Of a DNA stretch of 64,000 nucleotides, positions 1 through 7,845 are shown one piece after another; the stretch's first letter is position 1; every line of letters begins with the position of its first letter. Source of the DNA: Flavobacteriales bacterium (GTDB lineage Bacteria > Bacteroidota > Bacteroidia > Flavobacteriales_F > PHOS-HE28); contig JAMLHB010000001.1 in NCBI GenBank assembly GCA_023957375.1, forward strand, positions 1,342,245 to 1,406,244, read 5' to 3'. The notes beneath the pieces are model-generated. The model worked only from the letters and a program-made list of their open reading frames with translations. It searched no databases and was not told the DNA's origin. The translations under genes and the position numbers were made by a program.

Positions 1-1
1 T

Positions 2-430
2 CGCCAGCGCAGCATCCTGCGATGGTTCAACATCCTCGTCCTCGTATTCTCCACTGGTGGAGTAATGGGCTGGAAGGTTTGGGATAGCGCACCGACCGTT
101 GCTTGTGTCATCATTGCTGGAGTTTCGCTCCTGCGACTTGTTCAGCCCCATCTGATTCCCACGGACAAGATGCTGAACCATCTCAACGATATCTATGAGT
201 ACTATGCGAAGTACTATGACAACATTGAACGGCTTTGGTTCGACTTCGATGCTAATCGGATAACTGAGGAACAAGCGATGGTGAGGTTCTATGACCTCAA
301 GGCCAATGAGTCTGATACGAACAAAGCCATTGGTGAGGCTGTCAGATACACCAGTGGCATACTGACCAAGAAAGCTGAACAGCACTCCAACGATTTCTTT
401 ACCCGAAACTTCAACACTGCACCGCTATGA
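2..430 (+). CDS. SLATT-like two-helix membrane protein, 5' end outside window
   Basis: The reading frame is open to the left edge of the window, so the N terminus is missing; the ATG at 65 is probably internal. The visible protein begins with two closely spaced hydrophobic segments (about residues 7-25 and 30-47 of the visible part) and continues as a soluble, charged, mostly helical tail rich in Glu, Lys and Asn. This two-helix plus helical-tail layout resembles SLATT-type proteins, which are proposed effectors in nucleotide-signalling defence systems. That is a resemblance in architecture only; I found no diagnostic motif. Its stop codon overlaps the start of the proline-rich gene (ATGA at 427-430), so the two are probably translated together. 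The base composition is visibly less GC-rich than the rest of the window. Confidence 0.55.
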   Translation, partial: RQRSILRWFNILVLVFSTGGVMGWKVWDSAPTVACVIIAGVSLLRLVQPHLIPTDKMLNHLNDIYEYYAKYYDNIERLWFDFDANRITEEQAMVRFYDLKANESDTNKAIGEAVRYTSGILTKKAEQHSNDFFTRNFNTAPL

Positions 431-570
431 GCAAGAAAGACCCACCTCCAGCTCCGAAGCCCCAGCCAAAGCCTACCCCTCCTCCTGCGAAACCAGGCCA
501 GGAGCGGTTACAGGAGAACAACATGCCGAAGTACACCAACCCACCACCTCCGCCGCCAAAGAAGAAATGA
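427..570 (+). CDS. 47-residue proline/lysine-rich small protein
   Basis: A short frame starting at an ATGA overlap with the preceding membrane protein gene. It encodes about 47 residues, roughly half of them Pro or Lys, with PKPQPKP-like and PPPPPPKKK segments at both ends and a short non-repetitive middle (around QERLQENNMPKYTN). There is no signal peptide or membrane segment. Low-complexity proteins of this kind are easily missed by gene finders, but the exact stop/start overlap argues that it is translated. It may bind the membrane partner or an SH3-like or WW-like pocket, but nothing in the sequence shows this. The function is unknown. Confidence 0.55.
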   Translation: MSKKDPPPAPKPQPKPTPPPAKPGQERLQENNMPKYTNPPPPPPKKK

Positions 571-692
571 GCCAAAAAACGCGCACTGTGACTCTTTGCG
601 TACCGAACACATCCATCATTCCGTCAGTAGTTTGTGCACGTTCTGCTGACAGAATACCCGTCACCTCGAAAGGCCAATTGTAGTTGGACCAC

Positions 693-3266
693 ATGACCTT
701 CATCAACGCCGATAAGCCCCACCTCTGGAAGGACGACGTCGAACGCTCGATCGACTTCTACAACGATTGGTTCATCGAGTTCGCACCGGAAACCTTCAGG
801 AAGCAGCGCGAGAAGACTTCGGGGCAAGTCGTCAACGCGCTTGAGATTTCGGACTACCTCAGAAAACTGACACCGGATGTCCTCATTGCGCACCCGGGCA
901 TTCTGCCGGTGATGAGGATGGCGACCGCGCCCCCTTTGGCCCGCGACAGACTCGTCGGATTAGCCCATGCGAGTAAGTCGCTCATCCAAGCCATGGAGGG
1001 CAATGAAGAGAAAGCACCTCGCATACCCCCACGAATGGCCAGGCCACGACTGGCCGATGAACTCGGGCGCATCTGCGATCTACTCATGGAGCTTGCCGAC
1101 CGTGACTTGTTCACTTGGTTGGAACAGGACAGCGAACCAATGAAGGCATCAATAGAACGTGCATCCGTCGTTGTAGCAGACCGCCTATGCGGAGCAGCTT
1201 CCGACCCGATCATCCGGAATGCACAGGAGCGCCGACAACTTGACTCGCTGAAGAAGTGGTTAATCAAACGGAAGTACCGGTTCATCCCTGTTGATCAAGT
1301 CGTGAGCTTCAATTCGATGGCACCTGGGACCTTCACGTTCAGGCTCAACATCCCGGTGGGCGAAGGCGATGGGGCAGTTAACATCCCGGTCGATTGCGCG
1401 ATCCAGCCGAAATGGGCGAACGAAGGGGATATGCCCTTGCTCATGGAAGCAAAGTCGGCCGGAGACTTTACCAACACCAACAAACGCCGCAAGGAAGAGG
1501 CGCAGAAGATCAGGCAGCTACGGGAGCGGTACGGCAAGGATGTCCGGTTCCTTCTTCTGCTATGCGGCTACTTCGGTCCGGACTACCTGGGGTATGAAGC
1601 ATCTGAGGGAATCGACTGGATCTGGGAACATCGGCCGGCAGATCTGGAGATCGCATTGGTTGATCCAACTGCAGGACCAACATCCGTTGTCGCAGAACCC
1701 GCAGTGGCTTATGCGCCGAACGCGGTCGAGCGCCTGCGCTTACGCCAACAATCCGAGATTGACGAAAGTCGCTCAGCACTGGAACGTAACCAGATGGGGC
1801 AGTTCGCGACACCTCTGCCCTTGGCAATGGAAGTCGTCGAGCGCGCACTTAGCCACCTCACGAATGACGGAACCATCCGCATGCTGGAACCTTCATGCGG
1901 TACCGGTGCATTCTTCTCTGCGCTTCGTTCGGTGGCCCCGACCGACAAACAGTTCGATTGCACGGGCGTTGAGATCGATGAACTCTTCGCCAACGCTGCG
2001 AAAGAGCTGTGGGCTGGTACAGGCATCAAGATCGAGCAAGCGGACTTCATCCAGTGGTCGGCACGTGCAGAGAACAAAGGGCAGTTCGACTTGCTATGCG
2101 CGAACCCACCCTATGTGCGTCATCACCACATGAGTAGTGAGGCTAAGCGGTTGCTACAGAACAGGGTCGCAACCGAATTGCAACTCCAGTCCAGCGGCCT
2201 TACTGGCCTGTACGTCTACTTCATACTGCTCTCGCATTTCCTCTTGGCGGACGGGGCTGTGGCTTCGTGGCTGATCCCATCGGAGTTCCTGGTCGTGAAC
2301 TACGGACGTGTTCTGCGTGACTACCTGACCAGGAAAGTCCAACTCATCGAGGTCTTCCAGTTCAATCCCGAAGGAACGCAGTTCGGTGATGCGTTAGTCT
2401 CATCGTGTATCGTCACTTACCGCAAAGCCACTCCGCGTACGGACCAACAAGTCCTGCTCGGATTCGGAACGAGCATGCGCCAAGCATCAAGTGAGCGCAC
2501 GTCAACAATAGGTAAACTGGCCTCATCACCCCGCTGGCACATGCTAGATAGCGAAGAAGCCCAACCTGTGGATGAAGCCCGGATCAGCGTGGGCGACCTC
2601 TTTAAGGTCCGGCGCGGAATCGCAACAGGAGCCAATGACTTCTTCATCCTCACAGGCGAACAGGTACGCGAACGCGATTTGCCCAGCGCATTGTTGCGAC
2701 CTGTGTTCACAAGTCCGCGTCAACTGGAGAGCGAGATCATTGACGCCGATAGCAGTGGAACTCCGCTGGTGAAGGAGCCCTTATTCCTATTGGACAGCAA
2801 CCTGTCCTTGGCCGAAATCGAAACACGCTATCCAACAGCCCATCGGTATTTGGAAGAAGGTCGCGAAGCAGGTGTCGCGGATGGCTACTTGTGCAAGTCA
2901 CGGGACATCTGGTACCAACAAGAGAAACGAGAGCCTGCGCCTTTCCTACTGTCCTACATGGGCCGCGCAACATCGAAACGCTCGTCCCCGTTCCGGTTCT
3001 TCCTGAACCGAAGCCAGGCCATCGCCACCAACGGCTTCCTCTGCCTCTATCCTAAACCTGCACTTGCAAGGCTCCTTCAAGGGGATCCCCAACGGCATAA
3101 GGAGTTGCTGGAATTGCTCAATTCCATCAGCGCTGAAACGTTGAAGCGGAATGGCCGGTCTTATGGCGGCGGATTGCAGAAGGTGGAGCCGAATGAACTG
3201 CTTGGCCTTCCACTCCCATCGCAACCTCCATGGTTGACCATGGAAGAGCAATTGGTCCTCTTATGA
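693..3266 (+). CDS. XamI-type restriction endonuclease fused to Eco57I-like N6-adenine methyltransferase
   Basis: A single 857-residue polypeptide that appears to carry both halves of a restriction-modification system. The N-terminal ~330 residues resemble the XamI endonuclease family, with a PD-(D/E)xK-type site seen as Asp234 followed by Glu252-Ala-Lys254. Residues ~370-560 are an amino-methyltransferase: SAM-binding motif I is LEPSCGTGAF (about 398-407) and catalytic motif IV is NPPY (471-474). The C-terminal ~300 residues probably recognise the DNA target. XamI itself recognises GTCGAC; whether this protein shares that site is not known. I prefer the ATG at 693 over an in-frame TTG at 684. 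No separate methylase, specificity subunit or control protein is visible. The gene follows the SLATT-like pair and has similar lower-GC composition, consistent with a transferred defence block. Confidence 0.85.
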   Translation: MTFINADKPHLWKDDVERSIDFYNDWFIEFAPETFRKQREKTSGQVVNALEISDYLRKLTPDVLIAHPGILPVMRMATAPPLARDRLVGLAHASKSLIQAMEGNEEKAPRIPPRMARPRLADELGRICDLLMELADRDLFTWLEQDSEPMKASIERASVVVADRLCGAASDPIIRNAQERRQLDSLKKWLIKRKYRFIPVDQVVSFNSMAPGTFTFRLNIPVGEGDGAVNIPVDCAIQPKWANEGDMPLLMEAKSAGDFTNTNKRRKEEAQKIRQLRERYGKDVRFLLLLCGYFGPDYLGYEASEGIDWIWEHRPADLEIALVDPTAGPTSVVAEPAVAYAPNAVERLRLRQQSEIDESRSALERNQMGQFATPLPLAMEVVERALSHLTNDGTIRMLEPSCGTGAFFSALRSVAPTDKQFDCTGVEIDELFANAAKELWAGTGIKIEQADFIQWSARAENKGQFDLLCANPPYVRHHHMSSEAKRLLQNRVATELQLQSSGLTGLYVYFILLSHFLLADGAVASWLIPSEFLVVNYGRVLRDYLTRKVQLIEVFQFNPEGTQFGDALVSSCIVTYRKATPRTDQQVLLGFGTSMRQASSERTSTIGKLASSPRWHMLDSEEAQPVDEARISVGDLFKVRRGIATGANDFFILTGEQVRERDLPSALLRPVFTSPRQLESEIIDADSSGTPLVKEPLFLLDSNLSLAEIETRYPTAHRYLEEGREAGVADGYLCKSRDIWYQQEKREPAPFLLSYMGRATSKRSSPFRFFLNRSQAIATNGFLCLYPKPALARLLQGDPQRHKELLELLNSISAETLKRNGRSYGGGLQKVEPNELLGLPLPSQPPWLTMEEQLVLL

Positions 3267-3565
3267 GACCCACACATCACCGTCACATGTCATATAAGGA
3301 CAGGCTCATGCCAGATAGCGAGTCTTTCATGCCAGATAATGGCAAGTACTCGGCACAGATTGACAAATCATGAAATCTGATCCTGCATTTCGCGTGAGCG
3401 ACCGAAGCGGCACCCACAGGCCGGTAATCCGGCCGAGGCGTACAGCGGATAGCACGACGCGAGGCGCATGTGGCCGGGGGACACGCACACAATTCGACAA
3501 GCTCAGTGCGACAAACACAACGAACAAGCAACCTTCAGTCCTGCATCGGACATAAGACAACACCC
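3267..3565. other. intergenic stretch without a recognised gene
   Basis: About 300 bases separate the restriction-modification gene from the thiolase gene. The sequence CATGCCAGATA occurs twice within about 30 bases (3308-3340), and the composition rises to the GC level of the downstream genes near 3400. Frames running into the thiolase from 3470 lack family similarity before the ATG at 3566. I see no RNA gene or clear terminator. Confidence 0.5.
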
Positions 3566-4741
3566 ATGAACGCATACATCATCGCCGGTTTCCGCAGCGC
3601 AGTAGGCAAAGCCCCGCGCGGCAAATTCCGTTTCACCCGCCCGGACGACGTGGCGGCGCAGTTAGTAAAACACTTGATGGCCAGCGTGCCCAACTTGGAC
3701 AAGGAACAGGTGGACGATGTGGTCGTGGGCAATGCCACGCCCGAGGCCGAGCAGGGCCTGAACATCGGCCGCATGATCAGCCTGATGGGCTTAGACACCG
3801 AGAAGGTGCCCGGCATGACGGTAAACCGCTACTGCAGCAGCGGCAGCGAAAGTATCGCCATTGCCGCAGCCAAGGTCCACAGCGGCATCGCCGACTGCAT
3901 TGTGGCGGGCGGGGTTGAATTCATGAGCCCCATCCCCTTCGGCGGCTGGCGCATCGTGCCCAATGCCAAGGTAGCCAAGGAGCATCCCACCTGGTACTGG
4001 AGCATGGGCCTCACCGCCGAAGCCGTGGCACGCGAATACAAGGTGAGCCGCGAGGACCAGGACGCCTTCGCGCTGCGCAGCCAGGAACGTGCCCTGGCCG
4101 CCATTGCTGCGGGCAAATTCAAGGATGAGATCGTGCCCTACACCGTGGAACATGTGACCATGGGGCCGGACGGCAAGCGCAAGGTGGAAAGCTATGTGAT
4201 GGACACCGACGAGGGCCCGCGCGCCAGCACCCTGGAGGGCTTGGCGAAACTGCGGCCGGTGTTCGACCCCAAGGGCACCGTTACTGCCGGCAACAGCAGC
4301 CAAACCAGTGACGGCGCCGCCTTCGTACTAGTGGTGAGCGAACGCATGCTGAAACAACTGAACGTTGAGCCCATTGCACGCTTGGTATCCTACCATGTGG
4401 CGGCCGTGCCGCCGCGCATCATGGGCATTGGCCCGGCCTATGCAGTGCCGAAGGTACTGGAGCGCGCCGGCCTGAAGCTGAAAGACATCGGCGTGATCGA
4501 GCTGAACGAGGCTTTTGCCAGCCAGAGTGTAGCGGTGATCCGCGAGCTGGGACTGGACCCGGAACTCGTGAACCCCAACGGCGGTGCCATCGCCATCGGC
4601 CATCCGTTGGGATGCACCGGCACCAAGCTCAGCGTGCAGCTCTTCACCGAGATGCGCCGCAGAAAGGCCAAGTACGGCATTGTAACCATGTGCGTGGGCA
4701 ACGGGCAGGGGGCGGCGAGCGTGTTTGAGCTGTTGAACTAG
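3566..4741 (+). CDS. acetyl-CoA C-acyltransferase (thiolase)
   Basis: A 391-residue type II thiolase, the usual family length, which cleaves 3-ketoacyl-CoA in beta-oxidation or condenses acetyl-CoA. The three catalytic residues are in place: nucleophilic Cys90 in NRYCSSGS, His346 in AIGHPLGCTG and Cys376 in CVGNGQGAA. The start ATG at 3566 gives an N terminus (MNAYIIAGFRSAVGKAPRG) typical of the family; longer upstream frames add non-homologous sequence. An acyl-CoA dehydrogenase gene lies about 10 kb downstream on the same strand, but they are not in one operon. An echo of this gene's last ten codons lies about 115 bases downstream. Confidence 0.95.
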   Translation: MNAYIIAGFRSAVGKAPRGKFRFTRPDDVAAQLVKHLMASVPNLDKEQVDDVVVGNATPEAEQGLNIGRMISLMGLDTEKVPGMTVNRYCSSGSESIAIAAAKVHSGIADCIVAGGVEFMSPIPFGGWRIVPNAKVAKEHPTWYWSMGLTAEAVAREYKVSREDQDAFALRSQERALAAIAAGKFKDEIVPYTVEHVTMGPDGKRKVESYVMDTDEGPRASTLEGLAKLRPVFDPKGTVTAGNSSQTSDGAAFVLVVSERMLKQLNVEPIARLVSYHVAAVPPRIMGIGPAYAVPKVLERAGLKLKDIGVIELNEAFASQSVAVIRELGLDPELVNPNGGAIAIGHPLGCTGTKLSVQLFTEMRRRKAKYGIVTMCVGNGQGAASVFELLN

Positions 4742-4831
4742 GATCAGATGATCAGACGATCAGAAAATGGAATGCCCAGCACGTGCAGCCGGAGGGGTTT
4801 GCGGGTGCGATCATCGTCTGATCTTCTGATC
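4742..4831. repeat. inverted repeat of GATCAGA units just after the thiolase stop
   Basis: The arm at 4742-4758 (GATCAGATGATCAGACG) pairs with 4815-4831 (CGTCTGATCTTCTGATC) with a single mismatch over 17 bases, separated by a 56-base loop. Each arm is itself made of short GATCAG/CTGATC palindromes. There is no T-tract, so it is not a typical terminator. It starts directly after the thiolase stop codon and lies between the real thiolase end and the echo of that end, so it looks like inserted sequence. Confidence 0.75.
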
Positions 4832-4854
4832 ATCCAATTGTCTGATCGGCAATT

Positions 4855-4887
4855 GGGGCGGCGAGTGTTTTTGAGTTGTTGAATTGA
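4855..4887 (+). pseudogene. remnant of a thiolase gene 3' end (last ten codons plus stop)
   Basis: This stretch reads GAASVFELLN followed by TGA, the same peptide that ends the intact thiolase at 4741. The nucleotide differences from the intact end fall at synonymous third or wobble positions (AGC/AGT, GTG/GTT, CTG/TTG, AAC/AAT), and the stop differs (TAG/TGA). That pattern fits a fragment of a diverged thiolase allele or paralogue better than a fresh duplication. It lies just before the orphan gene at 4902. Confidence 0.7.
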
Positions 4888-4901
4888 TCAAGCTGCTCAC
4901 G

Positions 4902-5312
4902 ATGGTCTATCCACACAACGGCATGATCAAAGCTGCCATGCGCGGCAAGTCTGACCTTGTGCAAAAGGATGGGCTCAACTACTTGATCCCAGAATGGAAG
5001 CGCTTCGTGACCGACTATTCAGGTAAGGAAGACCTTATGGATGAGTGGTTGAATTCTCTTGATGGTCGCATGATCATCGACCAAATCCTGGCACTCCTGC
5101 CAACGAGTGAGAGAAAATGGGTCGAGGAGCAGTTGTCTCCCATCGATAATCTCTTTCGATCGATGTCTTTCGAAACGAATGAATGCGTGTGGGGTGCTTC
5201 CAATGAGAAGTCCAATGGATACAACCGTGCTTCTCACTGGTACTACTACCGTATTAATGAACAACTGCTACAGAGTGAGCCAGGAAAGTACTCGCGCAAG
5301 ACTGCCCAATGA
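4902..5312 (+). CDS. hypothetical protein of 136 residues
   Basis: I do not recognise this protein. It is soluble, with no signal peptide or membrane segment, and rich in Trp, Asn and Ser. The ATG at 4902 is preferred; an in-frame TTG at 4884 would overlap the thiolase 3' remnant. Its A+T-richer composition and irregular codon choice (for example TCT, GAT, AAT) differ from neighbouring housekeeping genes and resemble the lower-GC block at 1-3266, which suggests transfer. It lies between the thiolase remnant and the first copy of the repeat flanking the vapBC-like pair, so it belongs to an accessory pocket. Confidence 0.6.
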   Translation: MVYPHNGMIKAAMRGKSDLVQKDGLNYLIPEWKRFVTDYSGKEDLMDEWLNSLDGRMIIDQILALLPTSERKWVEEQLSPIDNLFRSMSFETNECVWGASNEKSNGYNRASHWYYYRINEQLLQSEPGKYSRKTAQ

Positions 5313-5324
5313 ATTCTGCATCTC

Positions 5325-5471
5325 GCCTTGCATGTTGTCCCAAGCGCGTTGACGAAGAAGCCGCCACCCGCTAGGCCCAATCCTGCGCTAAAGCTTCGGC
5401 TTGCGAAGCATGAGCGCCCTCCGTACCCGCACCAAGCCTTGCCGAAGGGCCTGCTTCATGCTGTTCTACGC
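5325..5471. repeat. ~147 bp palindromic repeat, left copy flanking the vapBC-like pair
   Basis: This stretch matches 6106-6262 in the same orientation, with scattered substitutions and small indels. Shared blocks include CGCGTTGRCGAAGAAGCCG, CATGAGCGCCCTCC and GAAGGGCCTGCTTCATGCT. Both copies can fold: a small hairpin (GCTTCG-n5-CGAAGC in this copy, 5393-5409) and a longer imperfect arm pair ATGAGCGCCCT / AGGGCCTGCTTCAT. The third base pair of the small stem changes from T-A to A-T between the copies, which hints at structural conservation. Confidence 0.75.
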
Positions 5472-5554
5472 AGCATCCGCGCAAAGCGCTGATCCGCAGG
5501 CTCAATCATGATGCCACTGAGGCCGGGCCTATCTTTGACGAAGAACACTGACCC

Positions 5555-5737
5555 ATGGCAGCCATCACCATCAAAGAAGGGATGAGCAAGCGGCAGATCG
5601 CTGCTGCGCTGAAGAAGCTGAAGACCGGCCGCAAGCGCAAACGCGCCCTGCCGGATATCAGGCAGTTCGCCGGCACCATCACGCTGAAGGAAGACCCCAT
5701 GGTCATCCAAAAGAAGTTGCGTGATGAGTGGAGGTAG
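5555..5737 (+). CDS. VapB-like antitoxin, 60 residues
   Basis: A small, very basic protein (KTGRKRKR segment around residues 24-31) that overlaps the PIN-domain gene by 14 bases. Its position and size fit the antitoxin of a type II VapBC module, where the antitoxin represses the operon and blocks the toxin nuclease with its C-terminal tail (here ending KKLRDEWR). I cannot assign it to a specific DNA-binding fold from sequence alone, although the N-terminal segment ITIKEGMSKRQIAAALKKL could be one. The identification rests mainly on its partner. Confidence 0.7.
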   Translation: MAAITIKEGMSKRQIAAALKKLKTGRKRKRALPDIRQFAGTITLKEDPMVIQKKLRDEWR

Positions 5738-6104
5738 GTACGTGGTGGACACAAACATCGCCTTGTACTTGCTGGGAGGCAATGAGACCGTGATCCAACT
5801 ATTGAGCGACAAGGGCCTGCATCTTTCGGTGATAACGCGCATGGAACTGCTAAGCTTCCCGGGCATGGTACGCTCCGAGTTGCCGCGCATACATGCCTTC
5901 CTCGATGCCTGGCCTGTGGAAGACCTCCACTCGCGGATCGAAGAAGAAGCCATTCGCCTGCGGAGCGCTTATCGGTTGAAGTTGCCCGATAGCATCATCG
6001 CAGCCACGGCTTCGCATGTAGGCATCCCATTGGTCACCGCTGATAAGGCGATGCTCCGGCTCGGCGATGAGATCGAGGTGTTGCGCTTCGAGCCGAAGGG
6101 TTGA
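5724..6104 (+). CDS. PIN-domain toxin of VapC type
   Basis: A 126-residue PIN-domain ribonuclease. The four acidic residues that bind the catalytic metal are visible: Asp9 in VVDTN, Glu41 in TRMELLS, Asp89 in KLPDSIIAAT and Asp107 in LVTADKAM. VapC toxins cleave RNA, commonly tRNA or rRNA, when released from the antitoxin. I place the start at the ATG at 5724, overlapping the antitoxin gene by 14 bases; an in-frame GTG at 5721 is the alternative. The pair lies between two copies of a ~150 bp palindromic repeat, which suggests it moves or is exchanged as a cassette. Confidence 0.88.
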   Translation: MSGGRYVVDTNIALYLLGGNETVIQLLSDKGLHLSVITRMELLSFPGMVRSELPRIHAFLDAWPVEDLHSRIEEEAIRLRSAYRLKLPDSIIAATASHVGIPLVTADKAMLRLGDEIEVLRFEPKG

Positions 6105-6105
6105 T

Positions 6106-6262
6106 GCCTTGGCGTATGTTGCCCATAGCGCGTTGGCGAAGAAGCCGTCACCCGCAGAATCCGATCCTACGCAAAAGCATCGGCTTGCCATGCATGAGCG
6201 CCCTCCTTACCCGCACTGAGCCTGGTCGAAGGGCCTGCTTCATGCTCTTCGAGCAGCACGCA
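6106..6262. repeat. ~157 bp palindromic repeat, right copy flanking the vapBC-like pair
   Basis: Imperfect direct repeat of 5325-5471. It begins two bases after the toxin stop codon. A reading frame runs through it into the downstream lipoprotein gene, but this is chance and the gene proper starts at 6362. The intervals with and without the repeat share no other sequence. Confidence 0.75.
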
Positions 6263-6361
6263 GACTTGCTTGCCGGCAAGCAGGTCCGCAACTGCCGGAA
6301 TGTGCTGAAAGGCAGACTGGCCATGGAAGGCAGCCTGCCGGTTACACTTTGCAACCGACTG

Positions 6362-7279
6362 ATGCGCGTCATTCGGCAGTTCAGCTTGATGTTGGGCGCG
6401 TTTACGCTCTTGTCCGCTTGCCGACCGGCACCACCAACCAAGGAAACTACGCTCCGCGAGATCCACACCATCAACTACGACCTGATCATCCCGGCCAAGC
6501 AGAACGCCTTGCTGATCCTCTTCCCCTGCTTCGGCTGCGACGCGGCGGATACGCGGGAGGAATCGGCCATTCCGGAAGCGGCCGCGGCGAACGGCATCGC
6601 CGTGCTGATGATGAACTACAATCGGCACCTCCTGATGAGCGGGGCCGAGCAGGAGCAGGTCATCAGCACGATCGCGGGCGCGGTGAAGGAACACGGGGTG
6701 GATGCATCGAACACCTTCATCGGCGGTTTCTCCTCCGGTGGCAACGTGGGCGTGCTGATCGCCAAGGCACTGCTGAAGTCGACCGATGCGCCAGTGCAAG
6801 TCAAAGGTGTCTTTGCGGTGGACTCACCGCTTGACCTGTCGCACTTGTACCAAGCCTCGAAACATCGCATGGAGCGTCCGCCCTTCCCCGATCAAAAGGG
6901 CGAAGCGCGCATGGTGGTAGCCTTGCTTGACAGCACGCTTGGCGATCCGGCAACGAACGGCCCGGCTTACGAAGCGGCATCCCCGCTGATGGACGCGGAA
7001 ACGAGCATAGCACCGCTCGTGGACCTTCCCGTGCGCTTCTACACCGAGCCCGACACCACCTGGTGGCGCCTGAATCGCGGCGACAGCTACGAGGACATGA
7101 ATGCCTTTGCCCTGAAGCGCCTTCATGGCGCACTGCTGGCGGACGGGAACCTGAACGCGGAGTACATCACTACCGAAGGGCGTGGGTTCCAGCACGGCAG
7201 GCGGCATCCACACGCGTGGTCGATCGTGGATGAGCAGGAACTGGTGCGGTGGATCAACAAGCTGTCGAAAGAGCACTAA
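6362..7279 (+). CDS. alpha/beta-hydrolase-fold lipoprotein
   Basis: A 305-residue predicted lipoprotein. The N terminus (MRVIRQFSLMLGAFTLLSAC) is a hydrophobic segment ending in a lipobox-like Cys, so the protein is probably anchored in the envelope. A serine-hydrolase nucleophile elbow is seen as GGFSSGG with Ser124 the likely nucleophile; a histidine-rich stretch near the C terminus (RRHPHAW) may supply the catalytic His. The substrate cannot be told. I chose 6362 because upstream in-frame codons lie in the repeat at 6106-6262 and would add a non-secretory extension. It converges with the 2H phosphoesterase gene, overlapping by 4 bases. Confidence 0.75.
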   Translation: MRVIRQFSLMLGAFTLLSACRPAPPTKETTLREIHTINYDLIIPAKQNALLILFPCFGCDAADTREESAIPEAAAANGIAVLMMNYNRHLLMSGAEQEQVISTIAGAVKEHGVDASNTFIGGFSSGGNVGVLIAKALLKSTDAPVQVKGVFAVDSPLDLSHLYQASKHRMERPPFPDQKGEARMVVALLDSTLGDPATNGPAYEAASPLMDAETSIAPLVDLPVRFYTEPDTTWWRLNRGDSYEDMNAFALKRLHGALLADGNLNAEYITTEGRGFQHGRRHPHAWSIVDEQELVRWINKLSKEH

Positions 7280-7818
7280 CCGAGCGGAAACTTCCGCACA
7301 GGCTCGTAGATCGTCCCGGGTTGCAACGGCCGCTTGAGCAGAACGACCTCCCCTACCCGTTCCTCATGCCGTAGTTCGTGCGGGGCGAGCTTTTCCCAGG
7401 CCGATTGAAATTTATTGGGCTTCAATCCCGCTGCGATGGTGAGGTGCGGATGGTCGGTTTCACGAACTGCGGTGCGCAGCGCATCATGGCCCTCCAATGC
7501 TGCGATGATGGGCGCGCGGACAGAGGCGATGGCCTCCTTCTCCACCGGATCGATGTAGATTGTGCGCTTGTCCGGGAAGTGCGTGATGCCGTTGTAATGC
7601 AGCATGAAGCCCGGTTGGTTGACGGCACCGCCCGCAATGGCATCCATGATGGCGGATCCGGACGTTTCGGGAAGATCGAGAAAGCAGAGGGTGATGTGCG
7701 GTGGCGTATTGCGCCCGCTGAACGAACCGATGCTCGCGTGAAGGACAGCACGCAGGGCGATGACCTTATCTGAAAGCTCCGCGTTTGGGAGGAGAGCGAT
7801 GAGGAAGCGGTGAAGCAT
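7276..7818 (-). CDS. 2H phosphoesterase (2'-5' RNA ligase / cyclic phosphodiesterase family)
   Basis: A 180-residue protein with the two hallmark His-x-Thr motifs of the 2H phosphoesterase superfamily: HIT in PPHITLCFLDL and HLT in DHPHLTIAAG. Bacterial members (ThpR-like) hydrolyse or form 2',5' or 2',3'-cyclic phosphodiester bonds in RNA. It starts MLHRFLIALLPN at 7818; a longer open frame exists upstream in this GC-rich DNA, but it lies opposite the sensor kinase gene and through a repeat element and shows no family similarity. The start lies 28 bases from the structured intergenic element at 7846. Confidence 0.85.
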   Translation of the reverse strand: MLHRFLIALLPNAELSDKVIALRAVLHASIGSFSGRNTPPHITLCFLDLPETSGSAIMDAIAGGAVNQPGFMLHYNGITHFPDKRTIYIDPVEKEAIASVRAPIIAALEGHDALRTAVRETDHPHLTIAAGLKPNKFQSAWEKLAPHELRHEERVGEVVLLKRPLQPGTIYEPVRKFPLG

Positions 7819-7845
7819 GGGCTTGCACAAAGGTGGCCCGATGCC

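Noticed and set aside
3300..3345. Two CATGCCAGATA repeats that could be the start of an array
   Set aside because: Only two copies with a very short spacer, so not a CRISPR array or other recognisable array.
3470..3565. N-terminal extension of the thiolase to an ATG at 3470
   Set aside because: The added 32 residues are Thr/Ser-rich and unlike any thiolase. The ATG at 3566 gives the standard N terminus.
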